From NCBI GenBank assembly GCA_023150475.1, contig JAKLKU010000020.1:1-64000 (forward strand): 64,000 nt of DNA. Reading direction: 5' to 3'. Within the stretch, counting starts at the first letter, position 1, and the number at the start of each line of letters is the position of its first letter. The translations under genes were made by a program, and so were the position numbers. The stretch is from Planctomycetota bacterium. GTDB taxonomy: Bacteria; Planctomycetota; UBA1135; GCA-002686595. Under the pieces are notes generated by a model. The model was given only the letters and a program-made list of their open reading frames with translations, did no database searches and had not been told where the DNA came from. Below, one piece after another: positions 42,363 to 49,986 of this stretch.

Positions 42363-42956
42363 TCACTCGAGCGTCGCGAGGACTTCGCGGACCAGTCGGA
42401 CGCTCGCTTCGGTTTGGCTCTCCTCACCGACGCCGAAGAGCCGCGTCGAGAGTTTCGCGCCGGCCCTCGCGTCGGTGACGGCCCAGATCGCGATGCCGGT
42501 CTCGACGTCGACGAGCCGCAGCGACAACGCGACGTCGGGCAGGCTCACCGTGCCGGTGCGCCGTTCGTCGAACTCCATCACGCTGCCCATCATCAAGGCT
42601 TGCACGCCGAGCGCGGTGCCGAGCGCCTTCGCTTGTTCCGGACCGAGCTCGGTCAGATTGACGATGCCCTGCGTGCGGATCGCGCGGTTGATCTCGCCGA
42701 GTTCCACGGCTTCGAACAGGCCCTGCGCGTTGAGCTCGACGTTGAGCACCTCGCGGACGCGTTCCGCCGCGTAGCGCTCGTTCGTCAGGTTCTCGAGCGG
42801 CAGCACGGCGACACGTTGGTAGTTCGACCAGTCCGCGTTGGGGTGGACGTAGAGCGAGCCCTCCGGCGCGGGGCTCGCGCACGCTTGCGTCAACGAGAGA
42901 ATTGCCGCGAAGGCGAGCTTCGGGATCGCGGCGCTTCGGAGGAGGTGGGTTCTCAT
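42363..42956 (-). CDS. GNA1162/CsgG-like lipoprotein
   Basis: A 197-residue lipoprotein (lipobox LTQAC, Cys26). The mature part reads YQRVAVLPLENLTNERYAAERVREVLNVEL, then LFEAVELGEIN and ALGVQALMMGSVMEF, a single CsgG-like domain homologous to the halves of the next gene. CsgG family proteins are outer-membrane assembly or export factors. AGGAG lies 10 nt before the ATG. Together the two genes could help place outer-membrane parts of the cytochrome system. Confidence 0.75.
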   Translation of the reverse strand: MRTHLLRSAAIPKLAFAAILSLTQACASPAPEGSLYVHPNADWSNYQRVAVLPLENLTNERYAAERVREVLNVELNAQGLFEAVELGEINRAIRTQGIVNLTELGPEQAKALGTALGVQALMMGSVMEFDERRTGTVSLPDVALSLRLVDVETGIAIWAVTDARAGAKLSTRLFGVGEESQTEASVRLVREVLATLE

Positions 42957-42991
42957 GGGATCGGTCTCCTTGGGCGCGCGCGATGCGAGTG

Positions 42992-45028
42992 TCAGCTCGC
43001 GCGCCCGTCCGCCGCTCGCGGGTTGGGCGCGACGTCGGGTGTCCGTTCTGCCTGGGTGAGCGCCTCGTGTCGCGCGTTCTCGATCATGTGGTGCACGCCG
43101 CAGATCGCCATCAGGCCCCATTGCCCGATGTAGTACGACCACAGCGCCATCGCGATGCCGCTGGTGAAGCCGTAGGAGTGCAGGCCGACGCCGAGCAGGT
43201 TCACGCCGAACCACGAGAACGCGATGACGGTGCCTTGGAACGCCGTCGCCATCGCGATGCCGAAGTCGCGCAGGTAGCCGCCCATGCGCAGGTGCAGGAT
43301 CGCGATCTGCGAGAGGCAGATCAGCAACGCGCCGTTCTCCTTCGGGTCCCAACCCCAGAAGCGGCCCCAACTGTCGTTCGCCCAGATGCCGCCGAGGATC
43401 GTGCCGACGACCGAGAAGATCAGTGCGAACGCGAGCGCGCCGTAGGTCATCCGGCTCAGGCTCTTCAGGTGAGTCGGGTCGTTCTTGCGCAGCCCGAAGA
43501 GCCGCGAGATCAGGTACGCGTTCGCCAGGAACGCCGCGAGCATGCCCGCGCCGTAACCGAGCGTGATCGACGTGACGTGCGTCGCGAGCCAGAAGTTCGT
43601 GTCGAGCACCGCGACGAGCTCCGGCATCGTGTCGCGCTTGTCGAGCTCCTCGAACTTGTTGGCGAGGAAGATCCCGAGCGTGCCGAGCACGACGGCGACC
43701 GAAAGCGCGAGCTTGCGCCGGTTGATCGTCTCCATCACCAGCGCGGTCAGTGCGCCGACCGCCGTGACGAAGAGCAACGTCTCGTAGAGGGTGCTGACCG
43801 GCGGACGTTCGCGGATCACGCAGCGGATCACGATCAGCGCCGTGATCGCGGCGACGGCACCCCAAGCGGAAAGCGTCGTCAAGCGGTAGAGCCACTTCGA
43901 ACGCGGCTTGAGCCACATGAACGCGGCGAGCAGGAAGCCGAGCACGAAGCCGTAGTGCGAGTAGTCGAGCAGCTTCGACTTGTAGTAGACGAGCTCGAGC
44001 CCGATCTTCTCGTACTCACCACGGGCGCGTGCGAGTTCTTTCGTCCGGCCGGCGAAACCCGCGAGCGACTTGTGCAGCTCGCCCATGTCGCCGCGCGCGT
44101 CCATCGCGCGTTCGAGGTCGGCCATCATCGCGACGTGTTCGTGCGCGTGGCCGCCTCCGGCGAACGACTGCAGCAGCACGTCGGAGGGCGAGAGCCACTC
44201 GGGTGCGGACTGCGCGTCGTGCGTCGGCGGGAACATCGCCAGCGCTTCCGAGCCTTCCGTCACCTGCACGGCCGCGGAGAGCAGACGGTTCAGCGAGTCG
44301 CGTTCGCCGGCGCGGCTCGGATCGCTCTCGAGTTCGCCTTGCAGGACGCGCAGCGCGTCGACTTTGTCGAGCAACTCGCTGAAGCGGATCTCTTCACGTC
44401 CGCCGAAGATCTTGGTCAGTCCGTCGCCCGCGCCGACCGGCAGATGCGTCTGCGCGAATGCGGTCTTGCGCGAGATGCGGATGTACTCGTCGACGTTGTG
44501 CGCGAGCGTCAGGATCTGACGCTGGACGGTGTCGAGCTGTTTCTCGTCGATCTGGCTGTACGCGCGAGCGCGCTCGAACAGTTGTTCGACGTGGGGGAAG
44601 AGCTCCTCGTAGCTCCAACGGTCGCGCTTCTCCTTGCCGTCGGTCGGCCCGCCGAACTCGCGCACCGCCGCGATGTCGTCGACGGAGAACACTTCGTACG
44701 TGTTCGCGAGGTCGGGATAGAAGAGCACGTCGAGCATCCACTCGGTCGGCGTGAGGCGTTCGCCGGTCGGCGTCTTGACCGAGCGTTTGCCGTTGAGCCG
44801 CAGCAGCGTGAAGCCCGCGTAGGTGTAGAAGGGCTTGACGCGGCCGCCGTCCTGGACCGGCAAGCTCTCCGCGAGTTCGACGACTTCCTTCGGCCACGCG
44901 ACGGTGCGTTGCGGTCCGCTCGCGTGCGCGGCGTGATCGTGGCCGTCGTCGTGAGTGTGCTGCGCGAAGACCGGCGCGGCGAAGAGCGCCGCGAGCAGCG
45001 TCAAGAGGTAACGAATCCCACGGTTCAT
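42992..45028 (-). CDS. ccsA: CcsA/ResC-type cytochrome c synthase subunit with long N-terminal domain
   Basis: A 678-residue membrane protein of System II cytochrome c maturation. The haem-handling tryptophan-rich motif is WANDSWGRFWGWDPKE (about 550-566), with flanking helices SITLGYGAGMLAAFLANAYL and LWSYYIGQWGLMAICGV. It has about eight C-terminal membrane helices. Before them is a signal peptide, a His-rich stretch (HTHDDGHDHAAH) and about 330 residues of soluble domain starting SLPVQDGGRVKPFYTYAG, an element seen in CcsBA/NrfI-like proteins. It overlaps resB by ATGA. With ResB it would carry haem outward and attach it to CXXCH sites, 54 of which are encoded next door. A much longer open frame continues upstream through the resB gene, but the signal peptide fixes the start here. 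Confidence 0.9.
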   Translation of the reverse strand: MNRGIRYLLTLLAALFAAPVFAQHTHDDGHDHAAHASGPQRTVAWPKEVVELAESLPVQDGGRVKPFYTYAGFTLLRLNGKRSVKTPTGERLTPTEWMLDVLFYPDLANTYEVFSVDDIAAVREFGGPTDGKEKRDRWSYEELFPHVEQLFERARAYSQIDEKQLDTVQRQILTLAHNVDEYIRISRKTAFAQTHLPVGAGDGLTKIFGGREEIRFSELLDKVDALRVLQGELESDPSRAGERDSLNRLLSAAVQVTEGSEALAMFPPTHDAQSAPEWLSPSDVLLQSFAGGGHAHEHVAMMADLERAMDARGDMGELHKSLAGFAGRTKELARARGEYEKIGLELVYYKSKLLDYSHYGFVLGFLLAAFMWLKPRSKWLYRLTTLSAWGAVAAITALIVIRCVIRERPPVSTLYETLLFVTAVGALTALVMETINRRKLALSVAVVLGTLGIFLANKFEELDKRDTMPELVAVLDTNFWLATHVTSITLGYGAGMLAAFLANAYLISRLFGLRKNDPTHLKSLSRMTYGALAFALIFSVVGTILGGIWANDSWGRFWGWDPKENGALLICLSQIAILHLRMGGYLRDFGIAMATAFQGTVIAFSWFGVNLLGVGLHSYGFTSGIAMALWSYYIGQWGLMAICGVHHMIENARHEALTQAERTPDVAPNPRAADGRAS

Positions 45029-46188
45029 ACGGCCTCCCGAGTTTCGGCGCGGATGTGGCGCCAGAGCTTCATTCCGAAATGCACGAGCAGACCCAGAGCG
45101 ATCACGAAGCAGGCGAACGCGGGGTAGTAGTCGGCGGGGTTGCGCACGACGGCGAGCGTCGAGAACAGCCGATCTCCCGGCCGACCGTTCTGGGGTCCCC
45201 ACGACGACTGGTAGAGCACGAGACCTTGCGAACGCAGCGGCTCGTTCATCTCGATCTTGACGGGCCGAGACGTCGAGCCTTCGAAGACGGTGACGTCGCT
45301 CGAGTAGCTCTTCGCCATCGTCATGCGCGCGTGGTCTTCCTTCTTGAAGTCGTCCATGCGCAGCACGAACGGCATCAGGTACTGAGCGCGGCGCAGCTCG
45401 ATGCCCCAGGTGCGACCGTCGACTTCGACGGTCCAGGGTTGCTTCGAGAGGCCCCAGAGCACGCCTTCCGTGCGCTTGCCCGTCCGCGGATCGAGCAGCG
45501 CGACGTACGCGCCGGCGGCGTTCGACTCGTTCTCCTTCTCCTTCTCGAGCGCTTCGAGGAAGAAGCCGTCGACCACCGGCAATGGCGGCGTGAACATCGG
45601 TCCTTTCGGCAGCACGCGGCTGTTCGAAAGGAAACGCGTCACTTCGACTTGGAACGGCACGTCCGGTGAGTTCAGCACGACGCGCGCGCCTTGCTCGGCG
45701 TCCGCGAAGAGTTGCTCCGGCGCGACGACTTCGCGCACTTGGCCGTCGGGCAGCTTCTCGAGCACCGCGACTTCCCAGTGGTGGTAGCTCGTGAAGACGT
45801 TCGAACGCTCGCCTTCGTAGAGCGTGAGGTGCCCTTCCTCGGCGAAGTACGCCTTGACGAAGCCCGCGACGAGCAGGAACGCGATGCCGAAGTGCGTGAT
45901 CAGGATCCCGATCGTCGACACGCCTTTGCGCATGCGCAGGATGCCGCCGAGGATCAGGTTGACGAACAAGACGCCCATCACCAGCGTGGCGCCGGGCAGC
46001 GGCACCGGCACCGGACCGACGTGGTGGATCAGGAAGAGCGAGTCGAAGTACTTCTTCTGCACTTCGAAGAGCCCGGTGTGCACTTGTTCGAGCGTGCCGA
46101 GCCACGTCAGCAGCGCGAGCAACACGAGCAGCACGACCGAGAGCCAGATGGAGGAGAGCCCTTTGACGAACGCGTCGATGAAGCGCAT
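45025..46188 (-). CDS. resB: ResB/Ccs1-like cytochrome c biogenesis protein
   Basis: A 387-residue membrane protein with three N-terminal helices (WLSVVLLVLLALLTWLGTLEQ, GVLFVNLILGGIL, GILITHFGIAFLLVAGFVKAYF), a periplasmic beta-rich domain of about 220 residues and a fourth helix near the C-terminus (YYPAFACFVIALGLLVHFGMKLW). This matches the ResB plan: four helices with one large outer loop. The first helix begins with SSIWLSVVLL and GTLEQ, typical of the family. ResB and CcsA form the System II synthase. It is 9 bp after the first gene of the operon and overlaps ccsA by ATGA. Confidence 0.9.
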   Translation of the reverse strand: MRFIDAFVKGLSSIWLSVVLLVLLALLTWLGTLEQVHTGLFEVQKKYFDSLFLIHHVGPVPVPLPGATLVMGVLFVNLILGGILRMRKGVSTIGILITHFGIAFLLVAGFVKAYFAEEGHLTLYEGERSNVFTSYHHWEVAVLEKLPDGQVREVVAPEQLFADAEQGARVVLNSPDVPFQVEVTRFLSNSRVLPKGPMFTPPLPVVDGFFLEALEKEKENESNAAGAYVALLDPRTGKRTEGVLWGLSKQPWTVEVDGRTWGIELRRAQYLMPFVLRMDDFKKEDHARMTMAKSYSSDVTVFEGSTSRPVKIEMNEPLRSQGLVLYQSSWGPQNGRPGDRLFSTLAVVRNPADYYPAFACFVIALGLLVHFGMKLWRHIRAETREAV

Positions 46189-46197
46189 GGCGGTCCT

Positions 46198-47424
46198 CTA
46201 GTTGGCGGCGCGCGCCGACTTGCAGAATTCCTGGAAGGCCGCGCGTTCGCGCTCGAGCAGCGCGCGCGGGCCCGTCATCTTCACGAACACCGAGCGTTCG
46301 GGCAGCAAGCAGACCGCGCCGAACAGGTACTCGGACGCCGTGCTCGAACCCGAGCCGCGCTCGAGTTCGACGATCGTGGCCTTGGTGCCGAGCATGTCCA
46401 CTTGGACCATGCTCGCGACGTCGGCTTCGCGGAACGGCGGTTGGCCCATCTGGCCGCACCAGCGGTTGATGTTCGCGAGCAGTCCGCCGCCCGAACCGCC
46501 GAGCAGCGTCACGTAGCACTCGGCTTCGCCGCCGCCGACGAGGTAGGTGATCTCTCGCATCGCCTTCTCGGGCCCGCGAGCCCAACCCGACGGCGGCGTC
46601 CACTCGTAGCCCGACGCCGAGCGATTGCCTTCGAGCACGACCGACGGTTCGACCGAGGCCGACGCGTCCGGTCCACTCGCCGCGTTGCCTGCCTGGCCCG
46701 ACTTGCTCGACTGGGTCATCGGGGGGTGACCCGGCGGCAGTTCGCTCGACATGTCCCCCGACATGTCCATCCGCCCGTCGTCGCGCGGCGGCCCGTCGTA
46801 AGACATCGATGCGGCCAGCGCGCGGAAGTTCTCGAGCTCGCGCTCGAGCACGTCGGCGGGGCCGGTCATCTTCAGGAAGCGCGACTGCACCGGCTCGACG
46901 AGCAAGTACCCGACGAGGCGCCAGTTGGCGGCGTTGTGGTCGCCGCTCATGCCGGTCCACGTGCCGTGGAAGTCGACCGCGACGGCCTTCTTGCCGAGCC
47001 ACGGCACGCGCGGCAGCGCGGCGATCTCCTCATCGGAGAGCGGCGTGAGCGACATCTGCGTGCGCCAGCGGTTGACGTTCGCCGCGAGGCCGCCGCCTTC
47101 GCCCGAAAGCGTGGAGAGGTAGCACTCGGCGCTCGAATCCCCGGCGACGCGGAAGTTCGCTTCGCGGAACTGCGAGACCGCGAGCTCGGACCACCCCGGC
47201 GGCGTCGTGTAGGTCGCCGAGCGCGCGCTCGCGACCGAGCCCGACATCGAGAAGTCGCGGGAGCTCATCCCGAACCGCTCCGAGCTCGACACGTTCCAGC
47301 GCAGGTCGCGACCGACCGGCTCGTACGTGCGCGCCACTTCGAACTCGCGAGTCCCACCTTCACGTGAGCTGCAAGCCGACAACGCGAACAGCGCCCATGC
47401 GGCGCACCCGACGTACCCCTTCAT
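46198..47424 (-). CDS. Lipoprotein with two copies of an NRWR-type domain
   Basis: A 408-residue lipoprotein (lipobox ALSAC, Cys18) with two copies of an uncharacterised domain of about 140 residues. Copy 1 has PPGWSELAVSQFREANF, AECYLSTLSGEGGGLAANVNRWRTQM and SRFLKMTGPADVLERE. Copy 2 has PPSGWARGPEKAMREI, AECYVTLLGGSGGGLLANINRWCGQM and SVFVKMTGPRALLERE. The pattern GGxxANxNRW is conserved, but the Arg after Trp is Cys in copy 2. This domain occurs beside ResB in related bacteria as far as I recall; its function is not known to me. AGGAGG 5 nt before the ATG is the best ribosome binding site in the window. It is the first gene of the cytochrome operon. Confidence 0.8.
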   Translation of the reverse strand: MKGYVGCAAWALFALSACSSREGGTREFEVARTYEPVGRDLRWNVSSSERFGMSSRDFSMSGSVASARSATYTTPPGWSELAVSQFREANFRVAGDSSAECYLSTLSGEGGGLAANVNRWRTQMSLTPLSDEEIAALPRVPWLGKKAVAVDFHGTWTGMSGDHNAANWRLVGYLLVEPVQSRFLKMTGPADVLERELENFRALAASMSYDGPPRDDGRMDMSGDMSSELPPGHPPMTQSSKSGQAGNAASGPDASASVEPSVVLEGNRSASGYEWTPPSGWARGPEKAMREITYLVGGGEAECYVTLLGGSGGGLLANINRWCGQMGQPPFREADVASMVQVDMLGTKATIVELERGSGSSTASEYLFGAVCLLPERSVFVKMTGPRALLERERAAFQEFCKSARAAN

Positions 47425-47512
47425 CGACCCCTCCTTCGGCCGTGTCCGGCCTACGCACTCGCCTCGAAATGCCTCGCGCGCTCCGGCCAACGGCTCATGC
47501 CACATGGCCCGC

Positions 47513-47550
47513 AGTATAGGTAGGGGCCACCCTCCCTCGGCGTACGCCGC
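47513..47550 (-). promoter_or_regulatory. Operon promoter: TATACT with palindrome over the -35 region
   Basis: Minus-strand TATACT (47518-47513) is the best -10 match in the window and lies about 90 bp before the first gene. The perfect 12-bp palindrome CGGCGTACGCCG (47539-47550) begins 20 bp upstream of it and would cover the -35 region, the classic place for a repressor or activator dimer. The flanking GTAGGG...CCCTAC adds further symmetry. Confidence 0.5.
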
Positions 47551-47599
47551 CCTACGTAAGCGCGCGAAGATCAGATCGGAGTGTCGGCCGGCGGGCGAG

Positions 47600-47721
47600 G
47601 CTCGAAAGATGAACCTGGCGTCATCTTTCGAGCATGCATCGGCCTTGGCGGGCCCGCCAGGGGCGATCGCACCGGCTGCCCGGGCTTGGGCGAAGGGCTT
47701 CAGTGCCTTGGCGACCTGAAG
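47600..47721. ncRNA. Candidate structured RNA: three consecutive stem-loops
   Basis: Stem 1 is a perfect 13-bp hairpin (GCTCGAAAGATGA, 8-nt loop, TCATCTTTCGAGC; 47600-47633). Stem 2 is the palindrome TGGCGGGCCCGCCA (47646-47659), extendable to 10 bp per arm. Stem 3 is CTTCAG ... CTGAAG (47698-47721). The string GCCTTGGCG occurs at 47642 and again at 47705. Strand and function are unknown; it matches no RNA family that I recognise and could also be a bidirectional terminator. Confidence 0.35.
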
Positions 47722-47893
47722 GACTTTGGGCGTAGCCTCGGGCGCGCTTCGGGCGCAGCCAGGCGCAGTCGCGTCGACTCGCGAGCGCACGTGCCCCCGC
47801 GACCTGCGTCGCCGCCGAAGCGACGTCGCGCGGAACTCGGCTCGCGAGCGGCGGCTCGCCGCCGCGGCGCGGCGCAGGCAAGATCCGTCTCGC

Positions 47894-48940
47894 GTGAGTG
47901 CGGCAGAAGGAGATTCCGTCCGGCGTCGGCGACCGCGATACCGCGGCACGCATCCGCGCCGCTTCGAGGAGAAGTACAAGGAGCTCGCGCCGGAGCGTTA
48001 CCCCGAACTCGTCGCGCACGTGCGCGCGCGCGGGATGACACCCGCCGGACAACACGTGCCGATCCTCGTCGACGAAGTGCTGCGCGCGCTCGCGCCCAAG
48101 CCCGGCGAGCGCGGCGTCGATTGCACGCTCGGCTACGGCGGCCACACACGCGCATTGCTCTCGCGGATCTTGCCGGGCGGCAGCGTGTGCGCGCTCGACG
48201 TCGATCCGCGCGAGCTCGCGAAGACCGCCGCGCGGCTTTCGGCGGAAGGCTTCGGCGACGACGTGCTCCGCGTGAAGCGCACGAACTTCGCGGGCGTCGT
48301 CGCGGTCCTCGGCGAACTCGGGTGGCACGACGGCGTCGACTTCGTGTTCGCCGACCTCGGCGTCTCGTCGATGCAGATCGACGATCCTGCGCGCGGCTTC
48401 ACGTTCAAGCACGACGGACCGCTCGACATGCGCATGCATCCGACGAAAGGTCGCTCCGCCGCGGAGTGGCTCGCGAGCGCGAGCGCGGCGGACGTCGAGC
48501 GCATCCTCGTCGACCACGCGGACGAACCACGTGCTTCGCGCCTCGCGCGGGCGCTCGTCGCGCGTCGCGGCGAACTCGGCACCACGCGGGCTCTCGCCGA
48601 CGCCGTGCGCGCGGCGCTGCCGCCGCGGACGCCCGACGAAGAGTCCGAACGCACGCTGCGGCGCGTGTTCCAAGCGCTGCGCATCGCGGTGAACGACGAA
48701 TTCGGCGCCCTGGACGCGCTCCTGCGCCAGTTGCCGAACGTGCTGCGCCCGGGCGGCCGCGCAGCGTTCCTGACGTTCCACTCCGGCGAGGATCGGCGCG
48801 TCAAACACGCGTTCGCGCGCGGCCTCGCCGACGGCACGTTCCGCGCAATCGCCGACGAGCCCGTGCGTCCGTCGCCGGAAGAGCGTCGCGAGAACCCGCG
48901 CTCCGCGCCGGCCAAGTTGAGGTGGGCGAGGAAAGCGTGA
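47894..48940 (+). CDS. rsmH: 16S rRNA (cytosine1402-N4)-methyltransferase RsmH
   Basis: A 348-residue SAM-dependent methyltransferase of the ribosomal P-site residue C1402. Family segments are HVPILVDEVLRAL, GVDCTLGYGGHTRALL (SAM motif I, about 77-92), FVFADLGVSSMQIDDPARGFTF, PLDMRMHP and AAFLTFHSGEDRRVKHAF. A basic N-terminal extension of about 50 residues (RRRRPRYRGTHPRRFEEKYKEL) precedes the domain, a variant I associate with planctomycete-type RsmH. The usual neighbours ftsL, ftsI and mur genes of the division cluster are absent, so it is orphaned. It overlaps the hydrolase gene by GTGA. GTG 47894 is the best start that includes the extension. Confidence 0.9.
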   Translation: MSAAEGDSVRRRRPRYRGTHPRRFEEKYKELAPERYPELVAHVRARGMTPAGQHVPILVDEVLRALAPKPGERGVDCTLGYGGHTRALLSRILPGGSVCALDVDPRELAKTAARLSAEGFGDDVLRVKRTNFAGVVAVLGELGWHDGVDFVFADLGVSSMQIDDPARGFTFKHDGPLDMRMHPTKGRSAAEWLASASAADVERILVDHADEPRASRLARALVARRGELGTTRALADAVRAALPPRTPDEESERTLRRVFQALRIAVNDEFGALDALLRQLPNVLRPGGRAAFLTFHSGEDRRVKHAFARGLADGTFRAIADEPVRPSPEERRENPRSAPAKLRWARKA

Positions 48941-49782
48941 GCGGCCCACGGTTCCTCGAGCGTCCGGGGCCCAAGCTCGCGTACTACGTCGCGGGTTCCG
49001 GCCCGGCCGCGCTCTGGATCCAAGGCGTCGGTGTCGCGGCTTCCGGTTGGGGGCCGCAGATCGAGGCGTTGTCGGCGCGCTTCGTCTGCTGCAGCTACGA
49101 CCATCCCGGTTTGGGCGCGAGCGAGCCCGCGCACGAGCCGACGACGGTCGCCGGGATGGCGCGGGACGCGCTTGCGGTGCTCGACGCGGCGCGCGTCGAG
49201 CGCGCGCACGTCGTCGGGCACTCGCTCGGCGGTCTCGTGGCGCTCGCGCTCGGACTCGCCGCGCCGGCCCGCGTCGCGAGCCTCGCGCTCGCCTGCACCT
49301 TCGCGAACGGCCGCGCACCGGGCCGCACGCCGCGGATGATGTGGCTCGGCGCGCGGACCGTGCTCGGCACGCGAGCGATGCGCCGCGCCGCGTTCGTCGA
49401 TCTCGTCACTTCGAGCGCGGGCCGCCGCGCGGCGCCGCACGCCGCGTGGGCGGCGCGCCTCTCCTCGGCGTTCGGCCGTGACGTCGCGGAGCTGCCGCGG
49501 GCCGCGCGTGGTCAACTCGCCGCGATGCGCGCGTGCGATCTGCGCGGCGAGTTGCAGCGGCTCGCCGGGATCCCGACCTGGGTCGTCAGCGCGGCGGAGG
49601 ATCCGATCGCGCCGCCGGCGCTCGGCGAGGAGCTCGCTCGACTCTTGCCCGGCGCGCGGTTCGAAGTGCTCGCCCACGCGTCGCACGCGCTCGGGCTCGA
49701 GCATCCAGCGTGGTTCAACGCACGGCTCGCGGAGCACTTCACGCTCGCGGAGCACGCGCCACGCGGATTCCGTACGCCGTAG
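48937..49782 (+). CDS. Alpha/beta-fold hydrolase
   Basis: A 281-residue cytosolic hydrolase with nucleophile motif GHSLGG (Ser96), acid Asp222 in SAAEDPI and His250 in HASHALG, a complete triad. The oxyanion region is WIQGVGVAASGW. The cap region between about 130 and 190 is Arg/Ala-rich. It is similar to 3-oxoadipate enol-lactonase and related esterases, but the substrate is not deducible. It is coupled to rsmH by a GTGA overlap, although the functions seem unrelated. Confidence 0.85.
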   Translation: MSGPRFLERPGPKLAYYVAGSGPAALWIQGVGVAASGWGPQIEALSARFVCCSYDHPGLGASEPAHEPTTVAGMARDALAVLDAARVERAHVVGHSLGGLVALALGLAAPARVASLALACTFANGRAPGRTPRMMWLGARTVLGTRAMRRAAFVDLVTSSAGRRAAPHAAWAARLSSAFGRDVAELPRAARGQLAAMRACDLRGELQRLAGIPTWVVSAAEDPIAPPALGEELARLLPGARFEVLAHASHALGLEHPAWFNARLAEHFTLAEHAPRGFRTP

Positions 49783-49986
49783 GCGGGGACCACGGCGTGC
49801 GTTGGACGCAGCTCGAGCCTTCCCGCGCACGGAATGTCCCGTTTCCCAGTCGTTCGACGCATGGCGCTCGAGTCCGAGCGACGTTCGAATCGATCTTCGA
49901 CGTGCCCGACCACGCAGACGGGCTCCGAGCCTTGCGCGCGGCGCCGTGCACGGTATGACGTCCCGCTCGCCTCGCACGATTCCACC

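Larger units (their letters stand above)
47425..47893. other. 469-bp divergent intergenic region with stem-loops
   Basis: It holds the promoter and palindrome of the minus-strand cytochrome operon (47513-47550), a cluster of three stem-loops (47600-47721) and a plus-strand -10-like TAGCCT (47733-47738) upstream of rsmH. No protein-coding gene is supported. Confidence 0.7.

Noticed and set aside
45029..47002. In-frame upstream extension of ccsA to a 1336-residue open frame
   Set aside because: It runs antiparallel in frame through resB and the first operon gene on the same strand; Arg-rich low-complexity translation and a clear signal peptide at 45028 show it is a GC-rich frame artefact.
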